From contig BFEA01000791.1 in the NCBI GenBank assembly GCA_003427395.1, positions 323,215 to 362,199 of the forward strand: a DNA stretch of 38,985 bases. Direction: 5' to 3'. The notes beneath the pieces were generated by a model that saw only the letters and a list, made by a program, of their open reading frames with translations, ran no database searches and was not told the origin of the DNA. The number at the start of each line of letters is the position of its first letter. Positions within the stretch are counted from its first letter, which is position 1. Origin of the DNA: Chara braunii. Lineage: Eukaryota > Streptophyta > Charophyceae > Charales > Characeae. Shown here in pieces: positions 10,986-20,550 of this stretch. Made by a program: the position numbers and the translations under genes.

Positions 10986-11590
10986 AGACCATCATAGAGT
11001 GTGAGGAGTGATTAGCCTTGTAGAGAGGTGAAGGACGGGAAAATACTGCGAGGTAATTACTGTATTAATTGCGTAAGCCAGATGCGGGCTGGGGAACGAT
11101 AAACGAGTAAAAAAGTTCTTCACGGAGTGAGTGACGCACGTCGGGAGTCTTTTTTTTTTTTTTTTCTCTATTTCCGATCGTGTAAAAAGGTTTTCAAAGC
11201 TATACGAGTTTTTTAATCCAATTTTGTAATTTTTGCAAAGGTAGAATGTAAGAGCTGCCTCAGAACGAAGCCGGGACCGAGGTCGCTGTGGTGTTGTTTT
11301 TTTTTCCTTCTCCCCCCTCTGCGCGCCCTTGCATCCTCGTCTGCCAAATAATTTTCCCGATTAGGAAATCGCTAGGGTATTAGGCTTAATAAGAGTAGGC
11401 AGCAGCCCTCGAGCTCTCAGAGGAAGACTCGCAGGCAGTCGCCTGATGCTTCCAGAACCATCCGGCAGTAACAACTTTTTTTTTTTTTTTCCCCTTAAAG
11501 CTCTTTTTATTCCAAGCGCGGGAGTAAAAACTGGAGGATCCCCGGCGTCGAGCTCTCTATTTGAAATGAAATCTGATGAAATCTGATGTT
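10986..11590. other. Non-coding stretch with several homopolymer T runs
   Basis: Poly-T runs occur at about 11151-11165, 11297-11305 and 11476-11490. I see no gene or clear repeat. Confidence 0.35.
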
Positions 11591-11699
11591 TGAGTTACAA
11601 AAGAAATAAAAAAATAATCGATCTTCGGGGGGGGTTTATCTTCATCGTGTTGCCGGGTTCACTGTGCGGCAATATGCACAGCACCGGGCGGCGTTTAGC

Positions 11700-12235
11700 C
11701 ATTCAGGATATGCTTGTGCGATACTCGTATCTTGCCAGGCGTATAGCTGAAAAAATTGGCCCGAGGATATGTAGTAAGATGGGGGAAATGCGATACGCAT
11801 GCCTTGCCAGGGGTATAGCCGATGAAAAGGCAAAAAAAAATTGATGGGGCCATACAATATGCGTGCCGTGCCAGGGGTATATCGAGCTGTTAAACAGCCC
11901 GAGTAAATGAGGTGGAGGGATGTCACGCGCGTGCCTTGGCAGGGGTATAACTGAAAACAGCCCGAGGAAATACGGCAAGATGGGGAGATGATGCAATGCG
12001 CGTGCCTTGCCAGAGGTATAGCCGATAAAAACGAGAGAAATTTGATGGGGAGACCCACAATATGCGTGCCGTGCCAGGGGCATAGCTGTCAAAAGGCCAA
12101 GGAAATTTTGATGAGCAGATGCAATACCACGTGCCATGCCGGGGTTATATCTGAGAAAATGACCAAGGAAATTTTGCTGGGAAGACGCAGTACGCGTGCT
12201 TTGCCATGGGTATAGCTGAAAAACAGGCCCCAGAG
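11700..12235. repeat. Degenerate tandem array, unit about 65-75 bp
   Basis: About eight units each carry a version of CGTGCCTTGCCAGGGGTATAGC, followed by an A-rich spacer and GATGGGGAGA. The - strand reading gives repeated IPLARHA peptides, which are array artefacts. Confidence 0.75.
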
Positions 12236-12300
12236 ATACGCTTACCGTGGTGCAATCTGACCGGTAGTGGCCCCTGCCGAAGGATGATATGCGATTCAGG

Positions 12301-12417
12301 CCCTCGCTCCACTACTCACCAAATGTTCAAAATGAGAATGAATCTTCCGCTAGAACCTGGGAATATGCACCGCCATATTTTCCGTCTTTTGTGCATGTGG
12401 TGAGTAGTGGACCGAGG
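12301..12417. mobile_element. MITE, family A copy 2 (117 bp)
   Basis: The left end CCCTCGCTCCACTACTCACC and the right end GTGGTGAGTAGTGGACCGAGG are inverted copies over about 24 bp with two mismatches. The flanking 8-mers GATTCAGG and CACTCAGG agree at 6 of 8 positions, consistent with a decayed 8-bp duplication as made by hAT-type elements. Confidence 0.7.
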
Positions 12418-12660
12418 CACTCAGGCCCGCCGAGGGAGCCGCGAAGGAGTAGTTGAAAATGCCACCGGTTTTTTGCATGCGTAAAATAAGTGCCACTATA
12501 TTTGCAAGCTGCATTCGGGATCGTCGTTCTCGTTGGCATACATAGGAAGGATGTAGCCTGTGTCTTGTAAATCCACACTTCTTAAGTCGTTCTACAAGCT
12601 CCTTGACAGGGGCTCGGCAGGAAATGAGTGTCGGGGCCGAAGACAACGCACCCTCATTTT

Positions 12661-13070
12661 GGCTGTATCTGGCCGGAAATATAACTCGTGTACTTCCATT
12701 TTTAGGGTGCGTTATGTTCGGGTGAAGACGGTAGTGACAAGGATTTTGGATTCAACACCTGAAGGTCCTTATAGGTGCTAGGCAGGGAATGAGTCTCGGG
12801 GCCTAGGTTCCTCCACTACCGTCTTCCCCCGAACATAACGAACCCTGATAATGAATGTATGCAAGCTATCTTTCCGGTCCGGTGCAGCCATAACGAGGGT
12901 ACGTTGTGTTTGGGGAAAGACGGTAGCAAAGAAGGATTGTGGATTCGACACCTGAATCTGGGCGTGATTGTCGAGCTGTGCAGAAAACCGCATTGGATTC
13001 CACACCTGAAGGTCCCTGAATGGGGCTCGGCGCGGAATGGGTCTCGGGGCTTAGGTCCCACTAGCAAAGA
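12661..13070. repeat. Foldback repeat with 'gaagacggtag' ends plus a partial third copy
   Basis: An arm at 12661-12736 is inverted at about 12814-12890. Both end in GTTATGTTCGGG then GAAGACGGTAGTG. A partial third copy (about 12889-12935) and repeats of TGGATTC(A/G)ACACCTGAA follow. The same terminal string occurs in the 15.8-16.7 kb array and, degraded, at about 27080-27125. Confidence 0.65.
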
Positions 13071-13644
13071 GGATTGTGGTTCAACAGGTGCATCCTTCTT
13101 GGGAAATGGTCCAAATCACAGTTTTTTTTGTTCTCTTTCGGCGGGTAACTGATGCTTTACGCGGTTGAAGAACGCGATTCCACACTGATGACTCAGTAGA
13201 CTGGGTTGGCTACCGGGAAGACAGCAGGCGTCGAAGTGAAATCGCGATTTCACATCGCCACCAGGAAGGACGGGAAGGAAAGCTGAGTGCTGCTGTGGAC
13301 CCATCGAAGTAAATGGGAGTACAGGCATACTCGCACTTATACTTTCTTTCCCGAATGCATCTGCGCACAATGATGGCCATATTCTGTCCATAAAGTACTG
13401 GCTATGTAAGTACGCTCTTGTCAGACAACCAGCGAGAAAGATAGATTGGCGGCAACGTGGCAGGAAGAACTTCGGGCCCAGTAAAGGGGGGTGGGAGTGG
13501 GAGGGAGGGTAGGAGGAGGGGGGAGGGTAAGGGGAGGGAGCGGTCGTCATTTTTTTTGGGGTTGTTTCTGTAAAAGACACTGAGGTTTCGTGTAGTAGCG
13601 ACTGGTCGATATTTGATTGAATTTATGGCTTCTAGCGGGTGAGA

Positions 13645-14335
13645 GATGGCGTTGAATGGCACTTGATCGGACATCTTGGCACCACGACATAGGGCTTCAC
13701 ACCACTACACAACTCTCTACACGCATTTGGACGCTTTATGGGCCAGATGCGTGAAAGATGGGGTTGAATGGCACTTGATCAGATAGGGCTTCACACCACT
13801 ACACAACTCTCTACATGCATTTGGACGCTTTATGGACCCGATGCGTGAAAGATGGCGTTGAATGGCACTTGATCGGANNNNNNNNNNNNNNNNNNNNNNN
13901 NNNNNNNNNNNNNNNNNNNNNNTCGGACTTCTTGGCACCACGATATAGGGCTTCACACCACTACACAACTCTCTACATGCATTTGGACGCTTTATGGACC
14001 CGATGCGTGAAAGATGGGGTTGAATGACACTTGATCGGATAGGGCTTCACACCACTACACAACTCTCTAAATGCATTTGGACGCTTTATGGACCCGATGC
14101 GTGAAAGATGGGGTTGAATGGCACTTGATCGGACATCTTGGCACCACGATATAGGGCTTCACACCACTGCAGAACATTCCACATGCATTTGGACGCTTTC
14201 TGGACCGGATGCGTGAAAGATGGCGTTGAATGGCACTTGATCGGACAGCTTGGCAGCACGATCTAGGGCCTCGCACCACCACACAAGACTCTACATGCAT
14301 TTGGACGCTTGCTAGACCCGATGCGTGTGTAGTAT
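13645..14335. repeat. Satellite array with alternating 112- and 94-bp units, containing an assembly gap
   Basis: Copies of GTTGAATGGCACTTGATC start at 13651, 13763, 13857, 14019, 14113 and 14225. The intervals are 112, 94, (162 across Ns), 94 and 112. Long units carry an extra 18-bp segment like ACATCTTGGCACCACGAT. Each unit contains TAGGGCTTCACACCAC, GCATTTGGACGCTTTATGG and GATGCGTGAAAGATGG. It reads as a 206-bp higher-order repeat. Confidence 0.9.
13878..13922. other. 45-N assembly gap inside the satellite
   Basis: Forty-five undetermined bases are flanked on both sides by TCGGA. The unit spacing suggests the gap contains no sequence, or hides whole 206-bp repeats. Confidence 0.95.
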
Positions 14336-14749
14336 AGCGAGGCCCATACTCTTGGTTAATACAGTAAGATATACGCGACCGTGAAAATAGTTATCGAATC
14401 GTATTCCAAACCACAGCTTCCTTCGACCAGTTGGAGTGATAATTCAACGGCTTAAAAATTAAGGTTAATAGAACGATGAAAAAGGATATTATAAGGACGA
14501 TTAAAAAATAAAAACATTTTAATTTACAAAGGGTACAAAAAAAGGTCTATACAACGATTCGATTAGTTGGGATTCAACGTGGAACAGGTACGGGTGTGTT
14601 GACATGTACGGAACAGAAGGCAAAACAGAAGGCAATGCTGATGGACTTTCCTTTTTGCGTTAGCTGAAGAGTCAGGTTGGGGTAGGTGAATAGTCAGGTT
14701 GCCTTCGGTGAACATTCAGGTTCTGTGACGTGAGAATGGTCAGGTATTT

Positions 14750-15104
14750 GATGATTCTTTTGAATGGGTAGGATGGATTATATTCTTTGTTGCTTGCTTC
14801 GAGAAGGTTAGTGGCGTTGTGTTCCTTGGCTTAATGGGGGATTAGTCTCCCTAGCTGCTTCTCAACCTACCTCTGGCGGAAGATGGTGATTAGGATATAA
14901 TCTTCATCGAGATCACAACCTATTTGTCTGACAGATGGCCTAGAGGAAAGTTTGCTTGCCGTTGTGGATTACTGACTCATGCCTTTCTCATTCACGGGTC
15001 GAAGTCGTGCCGTTGTGGATTACTGACTCATGCATTTCTCATTCACGGGTCGAAGTAGTGCTGCCACTAAACCGCTAAAGAGATTTGATGGTTAAGGGAA
15101 CCAG

Positions 15105-15164
<60 letters not shown>

Positions 15165-15690
15165 AGCAGATCAACAGACAGTGAACAATGGAAAAAGTGG
15201 ACAATAAATGAAAGAAACGGAGCAGTAAGAAAAGCTGCATGGAAAAGAAGTTCACGCCATGCTGTAAAGCCAACTTTTGCGTGCGCGCTAGATCCTCTAG
15301 GAATCTAGAGTATCTGCCAGGCATGCCTGTCTTGTGTCAAATTCACAGCAGGACATTCCTGAAGCATCTCACCGCGTTCACGGCCGTATTCACGGCCTGC
15401 CACTACGTCCAGAGATCAGTCGAAAAGTCTGTGTCAGTACCCCTTCCTTCTCTGGCGAGGACTGGGTAGGATGGATGGTGCTGGTTGTTGCTTACTTCGA
15501 GAAGGTTTTTTAGTGGCGTTGCGTTCCTTGGCTAAGTGAATAGTGAGTTTGCTTGCCGTTGTGGATTGCCGACTCCTGCCTTTCTCATTCACAAGTAGAA
15601 ACTCTGCTGCCACAGAATCTCAAATGAGATTCGATTGTTAAGGGAATCAGTGCACAGGAGAGGGAAACGCAGCGTGTCGACTGCGGTTAA
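14750..15690. repeat. Direct duplication of a ~250-bp segment
   Basis: GGGTAGGATGGAT, TTCGAGAAGGTT, AGTGGCGTTG, GTTCCTTGGCT, CTTGCCGTTGTGGATT and GGTTAAGGGAA occur in order at 14767-15105 and again at 15464-15650. The first copy has an internal 63-bp tandem duplication at about 14959-15060. Paired short LTR-like repeats are possible, but I see no primer-binding site. Confidence 0.6.
15109..15163. repeat. (CA)n(GA)n microsatellite
   Basis: About 20 CA dinucleotides are followed by about 8 GA dinucleotides. Confidence 0.95.
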
Positions 15691-15794
15691 GAAAGCCGCA
15701 TTAGACTCTATTGCAGTAGAATGATATGATGTCGTCATTGGCTTAGGCATCATCCTTTTCCTCCTGATTGGCCATATGTATGCTGCCGTCTTCG

Positions 15795-16650
15795 CTCAAA
15801 TAGAACGCACGGTCATTATACCTGTATTTGGACGACTTTCAGTCTAGATGCCGTTGAAAATGACAGTGCGCTCTATTCGAGTAAAGACGGTAGTAGTCCT
15901 GGCCTTCGCTTTCGGAGTGAAAGGCTTGTTCTATTGTTGTTCGCTCAGGCCTCGTCCTATTTTTTATTTCGTTTTTTTTTTTTTGTCCAAGAACTTATGT
16001 TTAGCCATTTTGTTACCGTCTTTGACCTGAAGAGGGCCCTCGGTCATTACAGCTGTATTTTGGGCAATTTTCAGCCTGGATGGAGCGAAAATGACTGTGT
16101 TCTATCCGGGTAAAGACGGTGGTGGTGGTCGCTAGTTTCGAGTGAAGGGCTTGTGCCTCTGTCCTTTTCTCAGGCCTCTTCCTCTTGCTGGTGTTGGCCA
16201 TTTGTTACCGTCTTCAGCCGGGTAGAATGCACGGTCATTACAGCCCCATTTGGGGTAACTTTCACCCTGCATGCAGCGAAAATGACCGTGCCTCCTGTTC
16301 TTTTCTCAGGCCTCTTCCTCTGCCCCATGTTGGTCGTTTGTTACCCTCTTCCCCTTGTTGGTCCTTTGCTACCCTTCCCCTTGTTGGGCATTTGTTACCG
16401 TCTTCATCTGGATAGAACGCACGGTGATTACGGTTGTTGTATTTGGGGTAACTTTCATCCTAGATGCAGCGAAAATGACCGTGGATCCTGTCTTTTTCTC
16501 AGGCCTCTTCCTCTTCCCCTTGTTGGGCATTTGTTACCGTGGTCATCCGGATCGAACGCACGGTCATTACTGCCGTATTTAGGGTAACTTTCAGTCCAGA
16601 TGCACAGCGAAAATGACCATGGCGGGGTCTATTCGGGTGAAGACGGTAGG
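15795..16650. repeat. Degenerate tandem array, unit about 170-190 bp
   Basis: Five units carry AGAACGCACGGTCATTA, GGGTAACTTTCA, GCAGCGAAAATGACCGTG, CAGGCCTCTTCCTCT and TTTGTTACCGTCTTC, with substitutions and length changes. Unit boundaries share the GAAGACGGTAG string with the 12.7-kb foldback. Confidence 0.75.
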
Positions 16651-16977
16651 ACTGCTGGGCTTTCCCTAGCGAAGGGCTTGTGCTACTGTGCTTTGGTCAG
16701 GCCATTGCTAGTGAAGGGGTGCACACCTTTTTCTTTCCCACCTACCATCCATGCCCTTGGCTGGATGCCAAGTGGTATTTCACCTTCCATCAATTATGAG
16801 GGCACAAAAGAATGAGGATACTTGCAGACGAACTGTAATTGAACGAATGAACGTGCAATGTAGATCGGATACACGCGGAAGTGTTTGTAAATAGAAAAAA
16901 AGACGTCTGTTCATACACTCTCCTTTTCCTGTGTGTACTCACAAAGATGCACACTTCATTGAATTCGAGTGCTCGTA

Positions 16978-17340
16978 GTTACACCACCACTACCTTTGCC
17001 AATGTTGGGAAAAATGGGACAATAGCCTACTCCGAAATTTTATTATTATTATTATTTTTATTATTATTATTATATATATTTTTAATGCGCGTAGTTACAC
17101 CACCACTACTTTTACCAATGTTGGGAAAAATGGGACAAGAGCCTACTCCGAAATGCGGCTTTTTTTTTTTTGTTGTTTTTTTTATCAGCTCTGATAAGTT
17201 TGGAGGTCCCTAGGAGGCTCGGCATTTGCTAATGTTGGGAAAAATGGGACGAGAGCCTACTCCGAAATGCGTTTTTTGTTTTTTTGTTTTTTTGATAAAC
17301 TCCGACAAGTTCGGAGGTCCCTAGGAGGCTCGGCAGGAAA
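16978..17340. repeat. Three tandem copies of a ~120-bp unit
   Basis: GTTACACCACCACTAC and AATGTTGGGAAAAATGGGAC with GCCTACTCCGAAAT recur at about 16978, 17093 and (5'-truncated) 17222, separated by T/A-rich homopolymers. Copies 2 and 3 also share TCGGAGGTCCCTAGGAGGCTC-like ends. Confidence 0.8.
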
Positions 17341-17356
17341 GGAAAAAAAAAACAAA

Positions 17357-17506
17357 AGATTGGGACCCTGCGGGCCTGAAAAGATTAGGACCCTGTGGGC
17401 CTGAAAAGATTGGGACCCTGTGGGCCTGAAAAGATTGGGACCCTGTGGGCCTGAAAAGATTGGGACCCTGTGGGCCTGAAAAGATTGGGACCCTGTGGGC
17501 TTGTGG
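17357..17506. repeat. 25-bp minisatellite, six copies
   Basis: Six head-to-tail 25-bp units with core GGGACCCTGTGGGCCTG differ by only one or two bases, which indicates recent expansion. Confidence 0.95.
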
Positions 17507-18156
17507 TGTTTACTCCGCCGGAAAGCTCGGAAGTCGCACCAGTGCTATGAGGAATGTATATCTGTGGCCACTATGTGTGGAAAGTGATTGCTGTTGTTGC
17601 TGTTTTCTTTTTCTCTTTTCTTCTTTTCAAGTCGGTGTAGTGCCCTGCCAGCGAGGCAGGGTGTATTCTACGCGGGGCAACTGACTGCCGCACTCACCTA
17701 TGCTTACATACACAGTAGTACTTTAGCGTTGCTATTACAGCAGAAAGAATGCCGGTTTTTTTTTTTTCCCTTCTTCATCTGTTGTTTGTCAGACAGACGC
17801 CCTCACTGAGGGCACAGTCACATTAGTGCCTCATCGAATGTATCTGATCGCTATCACGGAGTTAGGGAAGTAATTACAACTTGTGTTTTTCCTTCTTTTT
17901 CGATGCAACTGTCGCGAGTAAATCAGAAAAGTAAATACAATGGGACCCAGGCTCGGGAAAACTCGGTGCGCAGTGAAATTGAGCAGGATCGGAGGTAGTG
18001 GTGGAGGAGAAGAAGGAGAAGGAGAAGAAGGAACTGAGAGACAAAGGGGCCAATTGCCAGTCAACACGCGCTCTTTTCTTTTTATGCCTTTTTTTCCTTC
18101 CCTTTCTTTTCTTTTCTTTTCTTCTTTTTCTTTTTTATTTTTTTATTCTTGCACAT

Positions 18157-18205
18157 AGGGGCCATGCTAATCTTCTGTGTATCCCAATTTTAACGGATGT
18201 CCCGA
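18157..18205 (-). pseudogene. U6 snRNA fragment (retrocopy)
   Basis: The reverse complement reads GGGACATCCGTTAAAATTGG ... AGAAGATTAGCATGGCCCCT, the central region of U6 spliceosomal RNA, with a few bases missing between the two blocks. The match stops at GGCCCCT. On the - strand it is followed by a long A-rich tail (18087-18150 on +), as in LINE-mobilised retrocopies. It is not functional. Confidence 0.8.
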
Positions 18206-18339
18206 ACGGCTTTTCTGTCCTTTCTCTTCCCCCACCCCCTTCCCCTTTTTCTTACCTGAAAAAGGGCGACCGCCTTTAGATATCATCACTGAACTGACCG
18301 GCCCCTGGTAATTCAGGATTCTTTTGTTCTTTTCATCTG

Positions 18340-18405
18340 ACAATAGCTGGATTTGAACTTGGGTCTGCATTTCAACAGTTCATGGGTGTATCAACTTCGC
18401 AAGGC
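18340..18405 (-). repeat. tRNA-derived SINE-like unit
   Basis: On the - strand an A-box-like TTGCGAAGTTG (18392-18402) is followed about 32 bp later by the B-box-like AGTTCAAATCC (18349-18359). The A box matches at about 10 of 11 consensus positions and the B box at about 9 of 11. It lies between the U6 fragment and the hammerhead relics. Confidence 0.5.
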
Positions 18406-18493
18406 CCGTTGGTAGGATTTGAGATGCTCTTTTTGCATACCCAATATATCCCTTTCTGCCAACGGTTCACTAGGTATTCTCTATGATGATATA

Positions 18494-18722
18494 TCTGTTT
18501 GACGATATATAGGGCTCAGCCTCCTGATGAGTCGGTGGAACTCTGACAAAACGTCACATCCCCTCGTTTGTTGTCCTCTTCTCCCTCTCTGTCTACGGTT
18601 TACAGGGTGGGCAGCTCTGTTTGACGATAACGTTACAGCCTCTGTTGTCCTCTTCTCCTCTCTGCCTATGGTTTACCGGGAAGCTCTGTTTGACCATATA
18701 TACAGCCTCCTGATGAGTCGGG
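18494..18722 (+). repeat. Tandem repeat carrying degraded hammerhead ribozyme motifs
   Basis: The motif CAGCCTCCTGATGAGTCGG occurs at 18518-18535 and again about 187 bp downstream. CTGTTTGACSATATAT precedes both, and TTGTCCTCTTCTCC(C)TCTCTG with TGGTTTAC lies between them. In copy 1, CTGATGA (18524-18530) is followed by stem II (18531-18535 pairing with 18543-18547), then AAAA instead of GAAA. A 5-bp stem III (18500-18504 with 18552-18556) is displaced by extra AT bases. Copy 2 lacks stem II. Both look inactive. A hammerhead-less relative lies at about 28557-28645. Confidence 0.65.
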
Positions 18723-19189
18723 AAAATTGCAGGCTTGAGGATGGACACGAGACGCGGGAAGGGTGAAGCGGAAATGTTGGCGGCTTTGGCTGCTTGGGGG
18801 CACAGCTTTTGAGTCCTATCTGGAGAGCTCTAGTATGTGACTATGAGCGTGTGATTGCTGTTTCTTTGTTTTTTTTTTAATGCCTGCCATATTTTGCTTG
18901 AAATCTGCATCGTTTTGCAATCATTGGTGGCATCATTATGCCTGGGTGGTGGTCATTTTCACGGGGATAATGTCTCTGTATCGTTCTCCCTATGTAGAAA
19001 AAAATTATGGAAGTTTTTTTTATTTTTAAGGGAAGGTCGACATCAATGGGGCTCTCTCTGTTATGCAACAGTGAGAGCTTGATTGCTTTCTCTTTTGTTC
19101 TCTGTAAAATAAATTCGAATCAAATCTGGACCACACACCCAAGCCTGCGGGGGTGGATAGTTCACATTCGAGTTTGGATCGTGGTTTCA

Positions 19190-19275
19190 TCAGATCAGTT
19201 TTTTTTTTTAATACGGGTAGAGTTGCGTGAATGCATGAAGGTTGTTAGGTCGCGAGTCCGAATCCTGCACGAATG
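19190..19275 (+). repeat. tRNA-like unit interrupted by poly-T
   Basis: A B-box-like AGTCCGAATCC lies at 19255-19265. D-arm-like GATCAG (19193-19198) and GGGTAGAG (19215-19222) are separated by a T run. It looks like a tRNA pseudogene or SINE head with an expanded D loop. Confidence 0.4.
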
Positions 19276-19545
19276 AGATGAATAGAGTGATGTTTGGGCC
19301 CACCTCTTTTATTAAACAAAAAAAGAAAAGACGGTCTGGACCATTTTGCAATCATATTTGGCATCATGGCGCGCGTCTGGTCGTTGCAGGGGGATAATGT
19401 ATCTGTATTTCTCTCTATTTAGAGAAAATGGAAATGGGTGATAAAAACGATACTGGATAGTATCGTATAGCCCCACTCCCGACTCGGTGGTGAATAGTTT
19501 GGGGTAATGCCTCCACTTGCACAGATGCCTCTGAGCGAAGGAGAA

Positions 19546-20110
19546 AGGTCGTGTTCTGTTTGGAAGAAGTAGAGCAACGGAGGACGAATTAGTCGAGGAT
19601 GTTGGATAGGTGCTCAATAACGTCCTGGTTTTCAATTTTCTTTTTCCTTTTTCTTTTAGGGATAATTTACAAAATAGCCCTATGATTTGAGATACATGCC
19701 AAAGGGCCCCTAAAAGATGGTTGGGGGGGTCGTGTTATGTTTGGAAGAACTAGAGCAACGGAGGATGAATAAGTTGAGGATGTCGGATGGGTGCTCTATA
19801 ACGTCCTGTTTTTCAATTTTCTTTTTCCTTTTTCTTTTAGGGATAATTTGCAAAATACCCCTATAATTTGAGATGTATGCCAAAGGGCCCCTAAAAGATG
19901 GGGGGGAGAGGGGGGGGAGAGGAGGGGGAGGGGAAGAAAGGTCGTGCTATGTTTGGAAGAACTAGAGCAACGGAGGACGAGTAAGTTGAGGATGTCGGAT
20001 GGGTGCTCAATAACGTCCTGTTTTTCAATTTTCTTTTTGCTTTTTCTTTTAGGGGTAATTTGCAAAATACCCCTATAATTTGAGATATATGCCGAAGTGC
20101 CCCTAAAAGA
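19546..20110. repeat. Three tandem copies of a ~180-210-bp unit
   Basis: Units start at about 19549, 19730 and 19942 with TCGTGTTMTGTTTGGAAG. They share AGAGCAACGGAGGA, GCTCAATAACGTCCTG, TTTTCAATTTTCTTTTT and TAATTTRCAAAATA. Each unit ends in the same segment that forms one arm of the adjacent inverted-repeat element. Confidence 0.85.
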
Positions 20111-20435
20111 TGTGGGTAGAGCGGAATGCCTCTCTGACAAAAAAAATGTTTTGTGAAATAACCCTGGCATCGGTTGGACCCTCGTCTTTGCAATATACCC
20201 CTACTGGGCACCGACCAACTTTGCAAAATGCCCCAGTACTTGCCAACTTCTTCTAGGTGCTATTGCAATAGGCCAAAGCCCAAACGGGGAAGTACAGATT
20301 GCGAAGTTGCATACCCACCTGACAGGGGCACAACACAAAGAGTTCGGCCCAAAAGGGCACTCCGCTCTACCCGCATCTTGCAGGGGCATTTTGGCATATA
20401 TATCAACGTATGAGGGTATTTTGCAAATTATCCCC
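20051..20435. mobile_element. ~385-bp MITE with ~80-bp terminal inverted repeats
   Basis: The left arm (20051-20131) contains AATTTGCAAAATACCCCTAT and GGGTAGAGCGGA. The right arm (20355-20435) is its inverted copy with substitutions. The interior has further TTTGCAAAATGCCCC-like strings and no coding capacity. Long inverted arms with this AT-rich 'TTTGCAAAATACCCC' style are familiar from Mutator-like plant MITEs; that class assignment is inference. Confidence 0.7.
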
Positions 20436-20473
20436 TTCTTTTATAACGGAGTAGTTGCTGAACTTACTGTCTC

Positions 20474-20550
20474 CCTGTGATTCCCACCGGAATTGAGCTA
20501 GCACCTGTTGAATGACAGTTATATGTGTACCATTCAGCCACATGGGCTGG
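20474..20550 (-). repeat. tRNA-derived SINE head or tRNA pseudogene
   Basis: On the - strand the A box TGGCTGAATGG (20530-20540) is followed 30 bp later by the B-box-like AGCTCAATTCC (20489-20499). A possible anticodon stem CTGT...ACAG lies between them. The acceptor stem is not conserved, so it is not a working tRNA gene. Confidence 0.5.

Noticed and set aside
13645-14335. CRISPR-like array of repeats
   Set aside because: Repeats abut with no unique spacers, units are about 100 bp, and the context is a eukaryotic satellite.
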